Below, piece by piece: positions 33,666 to 44,270 of a DNA stretch of 64,000 nucleotides; the stretch's first letter is position 1, and each line of letters opens with the position of its first letter. The notes below the pieces were generated by a model. The model did not search any database, was not told the origin of the DNA, and saw only the letters and a list, made by a program, of their open reading frames with translations. The DNA comes from Angiostrongylus vasorum. Its lineage: Eukaryota > Nematoda > Chromadorea > Rhabditida > Metastrongylidae. Where the stretch lies: NCBI GenBank assembly GCA_018806985.1, contig JADANN010000029.1, positions 1-64,000 on the forward strand. The letters run 5' to 3'. The translations under genes and the position numbers were made by a program.

Positions 33666-34847
33666 TTGAGGAACATCTTAGCGATGTTACCCTTTATCGC
33701 CCGTCATCTGAAAGGGAATACAAAATTCAATGCCGAAAACCAAACAATCAGTGGGTCAAACCGGCAAAGGAGGCACGCTTACAATCGTCGGTTATTTCGC
33801 ACTTTAAAGTCAATAGACCAACATGCCCCCGTCTTATACCTACTTGTTAAAACACACAAGTTGGTATCACCTGATGATCTTGTGTCAACCAATCCGTCAT
33901 CATTTAAGGTTAGACCCATCATCAGCTGTGTAAACGGGCCAATGGATAGGATAACCGGATCTCTAAGCCTAATACTAACCCAGTTGCTTAAACATATTCG
34001 AGCTTACCTCACAAACACCCAAATGTTCCTAGAACGTCTACGTAACGCGTCTCCTAATAATGCGTGCGTAATTGAGTCCTTCGACGTTACCGCGCTGTAC
34101 ACCAACGTATCGAATGACTCCGCAATGCAAACCATCTTCGAACTTCTTGTTGAACATGAAGGAAGAATAACTATGCATGGCTTATCTGTCCAAAACTGTT
34201 CGATTTTCAGATGGTCTGGGAAATATTTCGCGCAAACAGAGGGGTTGGCAATGGGACAGCGACTCACACCAAGCCTTGCCATTGTGTTTATGTCTGAGAT
34301 AGAAGCCCCTGTTCTCGATCTCCGGCCACTACTCTACTGCAGATGTGTAGATGATTGTTTTGTCATCTTCTCTACGCAGGAGAAGATGGACAAATGCTTT
34401 GAATTATTGAACGAGCAGTCTGAGTACATTACGTTCACGCGGGAGAAACAGAGAAAAAACTGGCTTTCGTTTTTAAACGTTCAAATAAACCTATCAAGCG
34501 GTTACATGACAAAGTGGTACCGAAAGCCAAGTAACAAGAGCATCCTCGTTCATTTCCTTTCTTTCCACTCTTCACACACAGAGAGGGCGCTTGTGAGAAA
34601 CATGTTTCGAACAGCCACCTCTGTGTGCACAGGTCCCTACCTGGAATTGGGAACTAAAGGAAGAGTCGCGCAACTTGGCTCGGGAAATAGCCATCTCCAA
34701 TGGCTACTCCATGAGATAGATCTAGAAGGAGAGCGAAGCCCCCAAAACGAAGGGTTTGGCCGAAGCAAAATCGCGTTTATCTTGCTCTTCATTAGCGATG
34801 AAATAAGTGTTGCGATAAAGCGATGCTTGGGAAGGGAGCAGATCTAG
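33666..34847 (+). pseudogene. PLE reverse transcriptase
   Basis: A 393-codon open frame. From about residue 50: APVLYLLVKTHKLVSPDD, FKVRPIISCVNGPMDRITGS, CVIESFDVTALYTNV (motif A Asp), AQTEGLAMGQRLTPSLA, YCRCVDDCFVIF (motif C DD) and FLNVQINLSSGYMTKWYRKP. Both catalytic aspartate motifs are intact. The true frame upstream (KIIEEHLSDVTLYRPSSERE, 33,658-33,720) is in another register, so the first 35 or so residues of the listed ORF are out of frame and a frameshift lies near 33,770. Downstream it shifts again before GIY-YIG. The motif C Cys-Val-Asp-Asp form is typical of PLEs rather than YxDD retroviral enzymes. Confidence 0.85.
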
Positions 34848-34989
34848 GGGGAATCGGCAGCGATAATTGAAATACCAACGGCTAGTCTACGTCGTCAGTT
34901 AGTTCGTAACCGCATCTATGACCGTCTGTGTGAAACACCAAATTGCGTAATTTGCCCCTTACGGCAGAGGCGGTGACTGCATGAGTTCA

Positions 34990-35320
34990 GGTGCTATATA
35001 CCTGATTTCTTGTAGTACTTGCGGAGACGAATATATCGGCCAAACGGGCAGACTTTTATGTATCCGCATAAAAGAACACTTAGATGGCAAACGAAAATCA
35101 AAACAAGGCACGCCACTAGGCACGCATAGGATACAAAAAACATGGCGGAGAAGATTTTGATGTAAAAGTCGCTATCATCGTACGGGAGACTAAAACACCA
35201 ACGCGCAAATTTCTCGAGGCTTTTGAATTCTCTCCAAAAAATGCGAGAATGAATAACAAGGAGGAATGCCCTGAGACAACGCGTGATCTAGCCCCGTGTC
35301 TCAGAACTGATTTTTGATGT
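34990..35320 (+). pseudogene. PLE GIY-YIG endonuclease domain
   Basis: Reads GAIYLISCSTCGDEYIGQTG then RLLCIRIKEHLDGKR: the AIY and YIG halves of the GIY-YIG nuclease motif with the following conserved Arg. At about 35,155 the frame shifts, and the rest (VKVAIIVRETKTPTRKFLEA) continues in another frame to a stop near 35,318. This nuclease nicks target DNA for insertion. A GIY-YIG domain places the element in the EN-plus PLEs. Confidence 0.85.
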
Positions 35321-35503
35321 GGGGTGGTGCAGCAACCAACAATATGCGACTCTGAGCGGCTGTTCTGCCTTGGTGGAAAACAGACAAAAACGGTGAGTTT
35401 TTCGAGAAGCAGCAGATCTTGTAATTATTGTTCACATTTTATCTTTTTGTTTGCGTTGTTGAAGCGTTTGACCTAGTAAATTACATTTTAGTGTACCCTT
35501 CCA

Positions 35504-35539
35504 GGCTCTGAGGAAGGCGATACTGCCGAAACGTCAGCT
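35504..35539 (+). ncRNA. Hammerhead-type ribozyme motif, PLE 3' pseudo-LTR
   Basis: GGCT, CTGAGGA, A, stem II GGC (35,516-35,518) paired with GCC (35,525-35,527) around a 6-nt loop, GAAA, C-GTC, AGCT. Both core boxes fit CUGANGA and GAAA, stem II is a clean 3-bp helix and stem I pairs GGCU with AGCU (one G-U). Cleavage would follow GUC. This is the most canonical motif in the window. Confidence 0.8.
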
Positions 35540-35559
35540 ACAGTTGTGTTGTACGTGTT

Positions 35560-36400
35560 ATATTTGTGAGGGAATTAAACGTCTGCTGAGTAACAACCTC
35601 GCGATTGCAAGAGAAGAACAGTAAAGAAGGATTTATTCCGTTGACACAGGATTCGCTTCTTTTACGGCAACGTTAGGTATGGCAATTATGCACGCAGAGA
35701 CTTTATGCGCTGCCAAAATTGGAAACCGGAATTTAAAAAAGACTAAAAACTTATTTTATCGGGAAGGACCAGATGAGGAAAAAAACCACGCAACAGACAT
35801 ACCTTTGATAAACGAGAAGAACTCTTCCCTCAATAGCAAAGAAGATGACGGTGCCAGCGTTCTCCACAGCTCGTACTTGACCACTTGAAACGGAGATTTG
35901 TGCTTGAAAATAAATTAACGTGTGGCAATGACGATGTAGAATTCTCTGGTAAAGCGTAGCCATAAGGAAACAGACCATCGCACAGTAAATTGCCTCTATC
36001 ACCTAACAGATGTTGCTATTGTATCCCAGAGCCCTAACAAAAATCGGAGTTTTTTCACCTTTCGTGAAAGATGAGAAAGCTGCAAGTTACTGGAAAGGAA
36101 TCCCAAAACAAGCCTACTTTAGGGACTTAAACTTTAGGGACTTAAAGAACTTGCACCCAAGCAGGCTCTCACATGCGACAACTGTGATATTTTCGACTCT
36201 AATCTGAGCTATTTGTTTCGTACCCCTTAGACTCACATCAATGTGATCAAAGAAGGTGGTATATAGCGATACGAGTCTATTCCTTTTGTTACCATTTTCG
36301 AATAAAGTTTGTTTCCCACGACCGACTTTCTATTAACATCGGCATTGATCAAATAGTTCTCGATATCCTTGTTGAACAAACACGAGGTGTTACGATATTC
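35560..36400. other. Spacer sequence, no gene recognised
   Basis: Contains short open frames without motifs. Immediately left of the next PLE remnant there is TTGATCAAATAGTTCTCGAT, a segment also seen beside other PLE remnants (39,806 and 26,817). Confidence 0.4.
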
Positions 36401-36413
36401 TTCGTTCCGTTAA

Positions 36414-36557
36414 AGCTGACGTTTCCGCAGATTTCGCCTTCTTCATCATTAAATTTTCATCTCTCTGTACGTGTTATCGGAGCGTTAGACTTAGTAAATT
36501 GCCTATCAATATACCCTTTCAGGCTCTGAAGGAGGCGAAATCTGCCGAAACGTCAGC
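36414..36557. ncRNA. Inverted pair of hammerhead-like motifs (PLE pseudo-LTR remnants)
   Basis: Plus 36,522-36,557: GGCT-CTGAAGGA-GGCGAAATCTGCC-GAAAC-GTC-AGCT. Minus 36,450-36,414: a partial match with GCGGAAACGTCAGCTTTAAC. The two form an inverted repeat of about 35 bp, with CCGTTAAAGCTGACGTTTCC on the left and its near-complement on the right. The plus first box has an extra G, so cleavage competence is doubtful. Confidence 0.55.
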
Positions 36558-36809
36558 TTTAACGGAATAAGGAATAAAGTTCATTTGTTATCCAATAAAA
36601 CTTGTTATTGACGACGAAACGAAACAACAGTTTTATGAAGCTGCTGACACTAAATTCTAGGCGGAACTGAAATACAGAACAAATACATTTCATGTTTACT
36701 CGAACATAAGATAGGATCGGTTGGAGAGATCAAAATCGTAAAGCTCGCAAACGACAGTCCAAAGCATATTTACACCTGGTGCTGAGTCCGACTCGCCAGC
36801 CATCAATTC

Positions 36810-37440
36810 CGAAAACTCTGGAAGAAAAATCACTCCCACAACGATGCTAAGATATTTGCAAAATCTGGACTACAATCCAAATTCGAACCAGCGATTATAC
36901 TCTTTAGGGCTAACCTATTACTCCTTTCACCACTGAGGACCTCAGTCTGCATTCGCACTAGCCAGCATTTTAACCTAACGCTGCCATTATCAAGCATCCG
37001 TGAGCGGGGGATTATTTCGAGAGCACAAATCGGCATTCAAACCAGTTAGGCTAAAAGGCTGCAGTGGAAATCACAATGCATGACTTTTTACCAGCTGCCT
37101 ATTATTTTTCCATGGCCAATCCCGTTGACGGAGTATTATTTAAAATACAGCCACAATGATGTGGGATAATGTAATCCTTTTTTTTTAAAAGAAAGTTGAC
37201 ATTGTGAATTCGACGGCATCTTCAGCTTAATTGGGTTCAATGCCGATTTGAGCTCCCCAGATCAATCCCGTTGACGGATGATTGCTGATTGCATTGGTAG
37301 ATGAAGGAAGCGCATGGTGTGGTGGTGAACGCGTTAGCTCCCGGATAGGGTAATAACGTGTTTAATCTCCACAGCAGACACCTGCTGCTCGGGGTTTTCC
37401 AAATAACTCAGCATCATTATAGATGCTGGGATATTTGCAA
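36810..37440. repeat. SINE-like family S4, tandem/composite copies
   Basis: GATGCTAAGATATTTGC and AACCTAACGCTGCCATTATC at the left, then CTTTTTACCAGCTGCC, TTCAGCTTAATTGGG, GGTGTGGTGGTGAACGCGTT and GCACCTGCTGCTCGG-like text at the right. At least two units. Confidence 0.6.
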
Positions 37441-37444
37441 AACT

Positions 37445-38155
37445 TCCGCATTAGTGCAGAACTCGTGACCACTCTTTCAGGTGCTCACGTATTACTTACT
37501 GCTCCACTGAGTCCCTTGTTCTGCATTACTCTCAGCCTATCATTCCGATGATAAAGCACTTTTTGTCGTGTTGTTTGCAGCTTGTAGATAACACCTATTG
37601 CTTTGCATCCTGCATAACCATTTGTAGATCTCTACTACATTGATTGACAGCGCTAGCAACACTTTCCTTAAAGAAAAAGACGAGCGTGTTGCTCCTTCAC
37701 ACCTTGGATTCTGCGTTTTTTTATCTTGATTGCAACTAATGGACCACAGCGTTCTTTAACCTGTTGAGTATAATCATGGGAGAATACTGAGTGATTTCTG
37801 GTGAACATTTGTTGTTAATCGATGGCTCTGGTCACCATCACCGATCACCACGACTAGTGAATTAGAAACATAACGAAGCCTACATACTTTCAAGTTGGAT
37901 TTTTCCTGAGCCGTATTCGTTGATTTCGTCTACGGCCTCTTCAACTTGTTGATCTCAGTTAGATCGTCAGCTAGCTCTTTCAAAAGACCCTTCAGCGTCG
38001 ATCGTGAGATGTGCCCATTACTATAAAAAAGTTGATATTTTGTCGTTCATTTTTGTTTATAAAAGGCTGTAGTCAAAGTGGCAAGGTGCAACTTTTGAAA
38101 AAGGTGCAACTTTTGAAAAAAGCACCGAATAAATGTTCGCTAAATATAGAACCAA
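37445..38155. other. Spacer sequence, no gene recognised
   Basis: A short direct repeat of AAAAAGGTGCAACTTTTG occurs at about 38,088-38,118. Otherwise unassigned. Confidence 0.4.
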
Positions 38156-38159
38156 AGAA

Positions 38160-38400
38160 CGATAAAGCTCTCAGCGTGGATCAATCCCTGAGGGATGCGC
38201 CATGCATTCGACTTTATAAAGCATCGTTGAAGGTGACTGAAGGCACATCTGGCCTATACAACGACTCGCCGCGGCCTACCAATGTATCCCGTCAATGCTG
38301 CTATACTCCCAGACAAGTCTGGTACCAATTTGCGACCCGGAGGTATGGAACGTTTGATGGGTCCTGGGTTCGGGGGTGCGTTACACAAGCCTTAGGTCTT
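38160..38400 (-). repeat. SINE-like family S1, diverged
   Basis: Plus-strand text AGCTCTCAGCGTGGATCAAT, GCATTCGACTTTATAAAGC and CCCAGACAAGTCTGGTACCA is S1 read backward. The tRNA-like head is eroded. Confidence 0.7.
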
Positions 38401-38603
38401 GAAGGGGTCTGGGCTAAAACTCTCTACCTTTTTTAATTGAAAAGACCGATTTTCTATAAACCTTGGCATAAATAGTTCATATACTTATTTATATCATCTT
38501 ATAAACTGATCTTTTTGAGCTGATGCGAGGTTGGTGTAGGTTTTCGTTGTCGCTGTTATCACCGTTGTTGTTGTTGTCGTTGATGTTGGTGTTTTTGGTC
38601 GAT

Positions 38604-39760
38604 GGCTGACGCTTCGGCGATTTCGCCTTCCTCAGAGCCTTCCTCAGACGTATTTTTTTACAAGGATAGTTTATTCGGTGGAAAGAAAGCCAAAGTATTA
38701 ATGAAGTTTTTAACATATAAATAGACGCCATATTGATCAAAACTACTCACTGTGTTGTTACGAGTGGGACTGCCCACGTGTTGTTCATGTGGGACGGTGA
38801 GGGAGACCCATTCAGCGGTCAAAATATCGTTTTGAAATAAGGCGCCTGGTCACGTGTGATAGTGAGGCATTCGTCTTTCCGGTTCATCTTTGGGTTTTTT
38901 GAAATTTATCCAAAACGCCTCAAGAATCCTGCGCGTTGATGTTTTCGATTCCTGCGCTAGGATCCGCACAGTCACTTCAAAATCATCGCCATTGCGCCTT
39001 TGTGTCCTTTGTGTACCTAGCGGAGTGCTTTGACGAATTTTTTACCTTTCCCATCTAGGTGTTCTTTTATGCGGACACAAAGCAGTCTACCAGTTTCCCT
39101 ATGTATTCATCACCGCTTGCCTTACACGTGATCAAGTATATTGTACCTGAACTCACGCAATCCCCGTCCCTCCCGTTAGGACAGATCGTGGAGTTTTCTG
39201 AACTACACAAACGACCGTTGAGTGGTTGCGAACTAGCTGACGGTGTAGAGCATTGGGTGGGATGTCAATAATCGTTACATAATTGTCAAGACACTTTTTC
39301 CTTAGGCACATCTTAACGGCGTAACTTATTTCGCTTAATATAAAGGGTAGCTTGAAAGGGATCTTATTTAGGTTCGAAACGTTATTTTGAGTAACTATTC
39401 TACCTTTTTCTCTGATCTAAGCGGCTTCTGCTTCGTAGCCATTGGTTATGGCTATTTTTTCGTGCCAGGTTTAGTGATTCCTTCCTTTCCTCTTCTCCTG
39501 TACACACATTTCCAGCCGTTCGGTAGATGTTTTTGACGATTGCCTTCTTATGTAAGGGTCGGCTATCGGGAACTGGAGCTTCCTCCTTAAACGTTCTAGG
39601 AATGTTTGCATACTCGTGAAGTGAGCTGAAATGTGGTTAAGCAGCTGAGTAAGTATTAAGCTTAGAAACCATGTTATTCTATCCGTTGGCTCGCCCAAAC
39701 AGCTGATAATGGGTCCCTATAGAATGGTGAGTTGGTAAAAAGCAAGATCATCAGCTGATA
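38604..39760 (-). mobile_element. PLE relic, internally deleted
   Basis: On the minus strand are RT text PTDRITWFLSLILTQLLNHI and MQTFLERLRRK (39,700-39,580), then a deletion, GIY-YIG C-terminal text near 38,950-38,880 and a hammerhead-like motif at 38,639-38,604 (GGCT-CTGAGGA-GGC...GCC-GAAGC-GTC-AGCC; GAAAC mutated to GAAGC). Confidence 0.7.
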
Positions 39761-39869
39761 CTAACTTATGTAGTTCCCACTTCCGACTTCCTATGAACCT
39801 CGGAATTGATCGAATAATTCTTTACATTCTTGCTTAGCAGACACGATTTTAGTTCTTTATTTACTCACA

Positions 39870-40430
39870 AGCTGACGTTTCGGCCGATTTCGCCTTCCTG
39901 GGAGCCTGGGAAGGTCAAGTTGACCGCAATATATTCGGCCAAACACCTCCATAAGCAAATAGAGAAAACGCTAAGTCAAGATTTCAATCACATTGAACAC
40001 AGAATAGCTTCTTTGCACACTCACCGCTTTCTACGACTCTTCCACTGAATATGCCACGTGGAGACGAACCGCGCGTAGTTTACGCGGAAGCGTAATGTGC
40101 CCCTCACATTAGAACAGCAGGTTTGAATGCTGCCCAATATCACAACTGGTTATGAGACATTCCCCCATGCGGTCCATTTTCGGATTCTTGGAATTAATCC
40201 AGAATGGCTCGAGAGTTTTGCGCGCATGTGTTTTCGATTCCTGTGCGAGGATCATAACCGCTACAAAGTCTTCCTCGTTATGTCTCTGCGTCCTCTGAGT
40301 GTTCAGTGAGGTATTCGATTTAAGTTTACCCATTAAGTGTTCCTTTATTCGGACGCTGAGTGGTCTACCCGCTGCGCAATTGCAGTAACCTTTTCAGCAT
40401 ATTTCAAATAGGCGACAGTTTCACGGAAAC
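39870..40430 (-). mobile_element. PLE 3' relic, diverged arm portion
   Basis: GIY-YIG C-terminal text KTHARKTLEPFWINSKNPKM (about 40,240-40,180) followed by a hammerhead-like motif at 39,906-39,870 whose first box is lost (CTCCCAGGA) while GAAAC-GTC-AGC is kept. The part 40,030-40,430 is the diverged counterpart of 29,260-29,640. Confidence 0.65.
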
Positions 40431-40750
40431 CGTCTTAGGAAATATTTCCTTGGTATAAAACATTTACATTATGCAGTGGCTTTTCTGAAAGCTTAGACTT
40501 AAAGCGAACAAGTTGAGATGCAAGAAAATGACCGAAAGAAGCTCATGTATAAATAATACTTTAGCATTTATTGCTAATAAGACCCAAACCACACAATGTC
40601 TTGCCGTTGAAATTCAAAATTGCTTCACTCTTCATCGTTGTCCCATCCCCGTGAAAATCTTGAAGCTGCTCGTAGGAGATGAAAGCTTCATGTCTTTGTC
40701 GCTATCACAAGTGACTCACCGCCTTATCTGAAACTAATTTTTCTGATTTC

Positions 40751-40813
40751 AGTAAGGTTGATTTTTCATTGTATGTGAACCAAAAACGGTGGCCTGAATC
40801 TGCAAAGGGAACG
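40751..40813 (+). other. Unit A upstream exon candidate
   Basis: SKVDFSLYVNQKRWPESAKG in one open frame, preceded by the acceptor-like TTTTTCTGATTTCAG and followed by the donor GTGAGT. Unit B has SKFNCSFHVNHKQWFHSS and B-prime SKINCSFHLNRKRWFHSS at the equivalent place, so the frame, the donor and the SKxxxSFHxNxKxW pattern are shared. Whether it belongs to the same transcript as the 41.14 kb gene is not known. Confidence 0.45.
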
Positions 40814-41139
40814 GTGAGTCATCTTCAACTGGCACATATTTGGTATGCTCAATGTACTAGATTTTTATTAAGACTAAAGACTATTCATCGAATAAAAAAA
40901 ATGTGGCCATGTAGTGGGTCTTCCCTCAGAAAAAAGGTGAAACTGTGAAAAAAGTCAACAATGGGATTTCGAGAACGCGCACCAACAACGTACTTTGAAA
41001 TCCTCTCACTCAATGCTAGTTCTGAATTGATGTCGGTCAACAAACACTCTTTCGAAGCACAATGTGTCCCTACTGCCTGCTCCAAAGCAGGACCAACCAC
41101 TGTATAAACAGGATCCATTAAGTTTTGAATACTTCAGAG

Positions 41140-41376
41140 ATGATTAAAATGTCCAGCTTCATACCAGTCTTTTTTAGATCGCCACACAACATAATTTGCA
41201 CCAGTTACGTTCTTGTAGTTTTGCTGTTGACAGTGGTAAGAGCATCAAGTGATGCTATTTCTGTCAGTAAGTATGACACTATATCAATTTTACAGGCCTT
41301 TCTGGACGCAAGAGATTATATTTGTGAAGGTGAAGGAAGTGAATGCTTTCAGGATCTCGTGAAACGTCTGAAGTGA
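41140..41376 (+). CDS. Unit A small secreted/membrane protein gene, right copy
   Basis: Exon 1, 41,140-41,235: MIKMSSFIPVFFRSPHNIIC then TSYVLVVLLLTV. Intron 41,236-41,295 is exactly 60 nt with GTAAGA and TTTTACAG, typical of nematodes. Exon 2, 41,296-41,376: AFLDARDYICEGEGSECFQD then LVKRLK and TGA. The spliced product is 58 residues; the intron is also open, so retention would give 78. A hydrophobic stretch at residues 21-32 could be a signal anchor or a late signal peptide. Paralogue unit B shares TSYVL-LLLT, the intron position, LDARDYxC and FQDLVK. The ATG lies 3 nt after TACTTCAG, a possible trans-splice site. The role is unknown; it could be a diverging pseudogene since unit B runs longer. 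Confidence 0.55.
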   Translation: MIKMSSFIPVFFRSPHNIICTSYVLVVLLLTVVRASSDAISVSKYDTISILQAFLDARDYICEGEGSECFQDLVKRLK

Positions 41377-41461
41377 TTGTAAAAACTGGAAAACGTTTTC
41401 GGTTTTGTAAGAGTCAAAAAAGCGGATGTGGTAATGGAAAATGTGGAAGCCCTGGATAGGA

Positions 41462-41533
41462 ATGGCCCTTCCTCTCTCTTTTTTCGTTGCCTTCATCGTG
41501 CTGGAACTACTAAATGAAGCTTTTCGGTTCTGA
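41462..41533 (+). other. Unit A hydrophobic C-terminal exon candidate
   Basis: An open frame MALPLSFFVAFIVLELLNEA then FRF and TGA. Unit C ends ATSFVILLMLEEAFRF with similar nucleotides after the stop (AATAAACGA-type 3' region in both). Probably the last exon of an A-type transcript or a remnant of it. A clear acceptor was not seen. Confidence 0.4.
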
Positions 41534-41995
41534 TATCAATTTGTTTGCTCAATTCATATGTGTAATAAACGACTGACCTCAGTTGATGGATTAAGGTTTA
41601 TTTTATTGAGAACATGAGAACAGTGGTTAAATCGATTGACTACAAAGGGTCGTCAAGTTGTTATGCGATCAGAAATCGATGTGTTTATGTGAAAGTGTTG
41701 GAAGAGAAGCACTTTTAGTAAATGCTGTGCACTAAATTGTTGCTACAATAGAAGAATTCAACCCCTTTACAACCACGGCCATTTTCGCGTGGTAGTCCCA
41801 TTGGATGGTGTGCTATTGGAACACACAGGTGCGCACTGAAATCAAGATGTACGGTACAAAAGATGCAACAGAATGCATATTGCACTGACGCAGAAATGTT
41901 CGCCGCACTAAATATTAACTACGATCTGGTTCATGCATCTATGAACCGAGAGATTCATGACCCATGATGATGTCAAATGGAAGCCAATGAAAATG

Positions 41996-42286
41996 GTTGA
42001 AAGCGCTTGAAAGGCTAGTTGAATATGTTAAGTCTTCTTTCAGAAGCACAGCGGAGACGATTCTGATTTAAAAAGCACTATCCTCGCACAGAATGCAAAA
42101 AAGACCAGCGCGCAAAATTCTTGAGGCATTCTTGATAAATACCAATAACCCTCTAATGAATGCCAGGTGGGAGTACCCAGAGATCACAGAGGATCATCGG
42201 CTTTTGGTGTCGGATTGCGCACTTATCAACCATATGCGACTTTGATCAGCTGTTCTGCCCCAATGGAAGGCGAGTAGAAAAGGATG
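41996..42286 (+). pseudogene. PLE GIY-YIG C-terminal fragment (right copy)
   Basis: Same text as 27,400-27,690 in mirror. A base change gives a TAA at 42,068-42,070 that the left copy lacks (TTGAAA there). Confidence 0.65.
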
Positions 42287-42355
42287 GGTTTTCAAGAGGC
42301 TGTTGAACGTGTCATTGCCATTCAGATTTTCGTCTTACAGTGTGTGTTATTGAAG

Positions 42356-42748
42356 CATTTTTCTAAATTTTTTTTTAGTTTTATATGACCCGTCTTCATT
42401 TCTACTGTGCGGTTCCCAGCACTTCTTACTTTCGATTCGTTTCCTCGCATCCCTTGTCCGCGAAGATCTTTCAACTTTTTGTGTGTGACTTCGGCTGCTG
42501 CTTGAAGATTTCTCATTTCATCTTGAATGTCGTAGAATGTTGGTAAAGTCGCTTCTCGCTGGAGTCCTGGGAGAGGCGAGCTGTAGCGTTCACAGTTGGA
42601 TTGCAAAGAGTGGTTTTTTCCCAGCCAAGTCCAGTACCAATTTCCCGACCCCGTAGCTATAACAGGCTTGGTTGGCCCGGAGTGGAATCGAACTAGCACC
42701 ATGCTCGTCACGACGGACATCGCTACTACTGTGCTACCCTTACTGAAG
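42356..42748 (-). repeat. SINE-like family S2 (right copy)
   Basis: Mirror of 26,938-27,330, near identical. Confidence 0.8.
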
Positions 42749-43189
42749 CATTTGGCGCAATAAATTGCATATCAATATGCCCTCCCAGGCTTTGAACTAC
42801 CGGAATGAAGAATAGTGGAACATCTCGCGTTTACTCAACAAGAATATTGAGAAATATTTGATCAATGCCGAGGTTAGTGTTAAGTCGTGGGGATTACTGT
42901 TGTTGTTCTCGGATATTTCAATCATAAGTAGTTGCAGTGTTACAAGCATTTCTTCAGAATTTTGACAATTTATGAAGCAGATAGTTCTTCATAATGCTAT
43001 GAAAGGCTGTGGTTTTTTGTTATTTCGTGAGAGGGTCTATCGAATGCAAAGAACTTCTAAGCTCAAATATGCTAGCTCTGTTAACAGCAAATTTCAGTCA
43101 GACCAAAGAGGCGATTACCCTCTGCGAAGGCTCACGCATTAGGTACGGCACCATTGAGGCCCTTGCTTTGGCTTTCTCTCAGCCAGTTT

Positions 43190-43660
43190 TCTACTTGATG
43201 ATATCATCAGCAAAGACCTGTCAACGGGAATGATCTGTACAGGATCACTCTGCACTGAGCTCAGCTGAGCCAAGGATGCAATCGAAATCACGATGTAAAC
43301 TTTTTATTTTCTGCCTGTTATTATTTTTTCACGCCAGGGTGTGATGTAAGATACAACTACTGTAATGCCGGATTATTTGCAAAACTTGAACCGATTGCGC
43401 AGTCGAGCCCACGATTTCGCTCTCTAGATTATTCCCATTGACGAATGGCTGGCAGTGGCACCGTTAGGTAGAATACTTTTTGAAAGAAAGGGAAAATGGC
43501 AACAGTGGTGCAGTGGGTAGAACATGAACACCAGGAACGGGTGAACCCGAACTCGACCTGGCCTGGAATCCTGGAATCCATGCTTTGTAAATATCTCAAC
43601 ATCATAGTATTTGTATTTCACCTCTTACCCTGCCGTGAAAAATAATAATAGGCGGTAAAT
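43190..43660. repeat. S4-related composite repeat (right, diverged)
   Basis: Counterpart of 26,040-26,540 with many substitutions and small indels (for example GTCGAGCCCACGATTTCGC). It has AGTGGTGCAGTGGGTAGAAC, A-box-like, at 43,504-43,523. Confidence 0.55.
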
Positions 43661-43871
43661 AAAAAGGTAACACTGCAAATTTAAGAATCCACAAAATCTG
43701 ACTCTACACGTACCCCTTTTAAAACCATAGCTGCTAATTACTGCCGTCTGTTTTTGACCACTTTGAACATTTACAGGTCCATATCCGTCATATGACCTTT
43801 ACTAACGATTTCTCGTTGCACTAATTTTGTAGCTTTCTAAAATTGTTCATTTCGCCATATGAGGCATGTAA

Positions 43872-44270
43872 TCCTCCGAGCGGTTTACCGCCTCATCGTG
43901 GTTGGGGAGGTGTTGCAGGGTGTCCGGCTACGATTTAAAGCGGGGCGATTCACTCTTCCCATCCCGAAAGGGTCTCCAAAGGTGAAAAAGGAGGCTGGCG
44001 TTTCCATCAGGAAGCCTAGCTAAGAGTAAACCTACCATGATCCACCACCGTCATGGTATCAAAGTTGCATGGTGATAAATCTCCCTCTGATCCACAACGG
44101 CTGCGACTGCCTGTGGTGGTGAAGACCTGGGGCAGACTTTGGCCAGGCTAACCTCGGGATTCCAAGGAACCACAATGGTTTAAGCAGCAAATTTCCGAAA
44201 AATGGTGATTTTGCTGAGGCCGGCACAACCAGTGATGACGGGCCGTTCAAGAATGAAGTAAGTAAGGCAG
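43872..44270 (+). repeat. Repeat family S3 (B-prime copy)
   Basis: Diverged by a few percent from the 50,853 copy, including a CTACCATGATCC/CTATCATGATCC change. The central hairpin is of the ATGATCC...GTCAT type. Confidence 0.8.

Larger units (their letters stand above)
32460..35600 (+). mobile_element. Penelope-like element, GIY-YIG-containing, nearly full length
   Basis: Order: 5' pseudo-LTR with hammerhead motif (32,705-32,740), N-terminal ORF piece (32,831-33,070), RT (33,500-34,850), GIY-YIG endonuclease (34,990-35,320) and 3' pseudo-LTR with hammerhead motif (35,504-35,539). PLEs are a separate retroelement class whose RT is related to telomerase; hammerhead ribozymes in their pseudo-LTRs are an established feature. 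Frameshifts near 33,240, 33,650-33,770, 34,850 and 35,155 show it is not active. No target duplication was identified. Confidence 0.85.
40428..43195 (-). repeat. Right arm, inner near-identical block
   Basis: Reverse complement of 26,461-29,258 with few differences (for example GAGGCGATT for AGCGGCGATT). Begins at GACGGTTT/AAACCGTC beside TTAGGAAATATTTCC and ends near CTTGATGATATCATCAGC. Confidence 0.9.
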
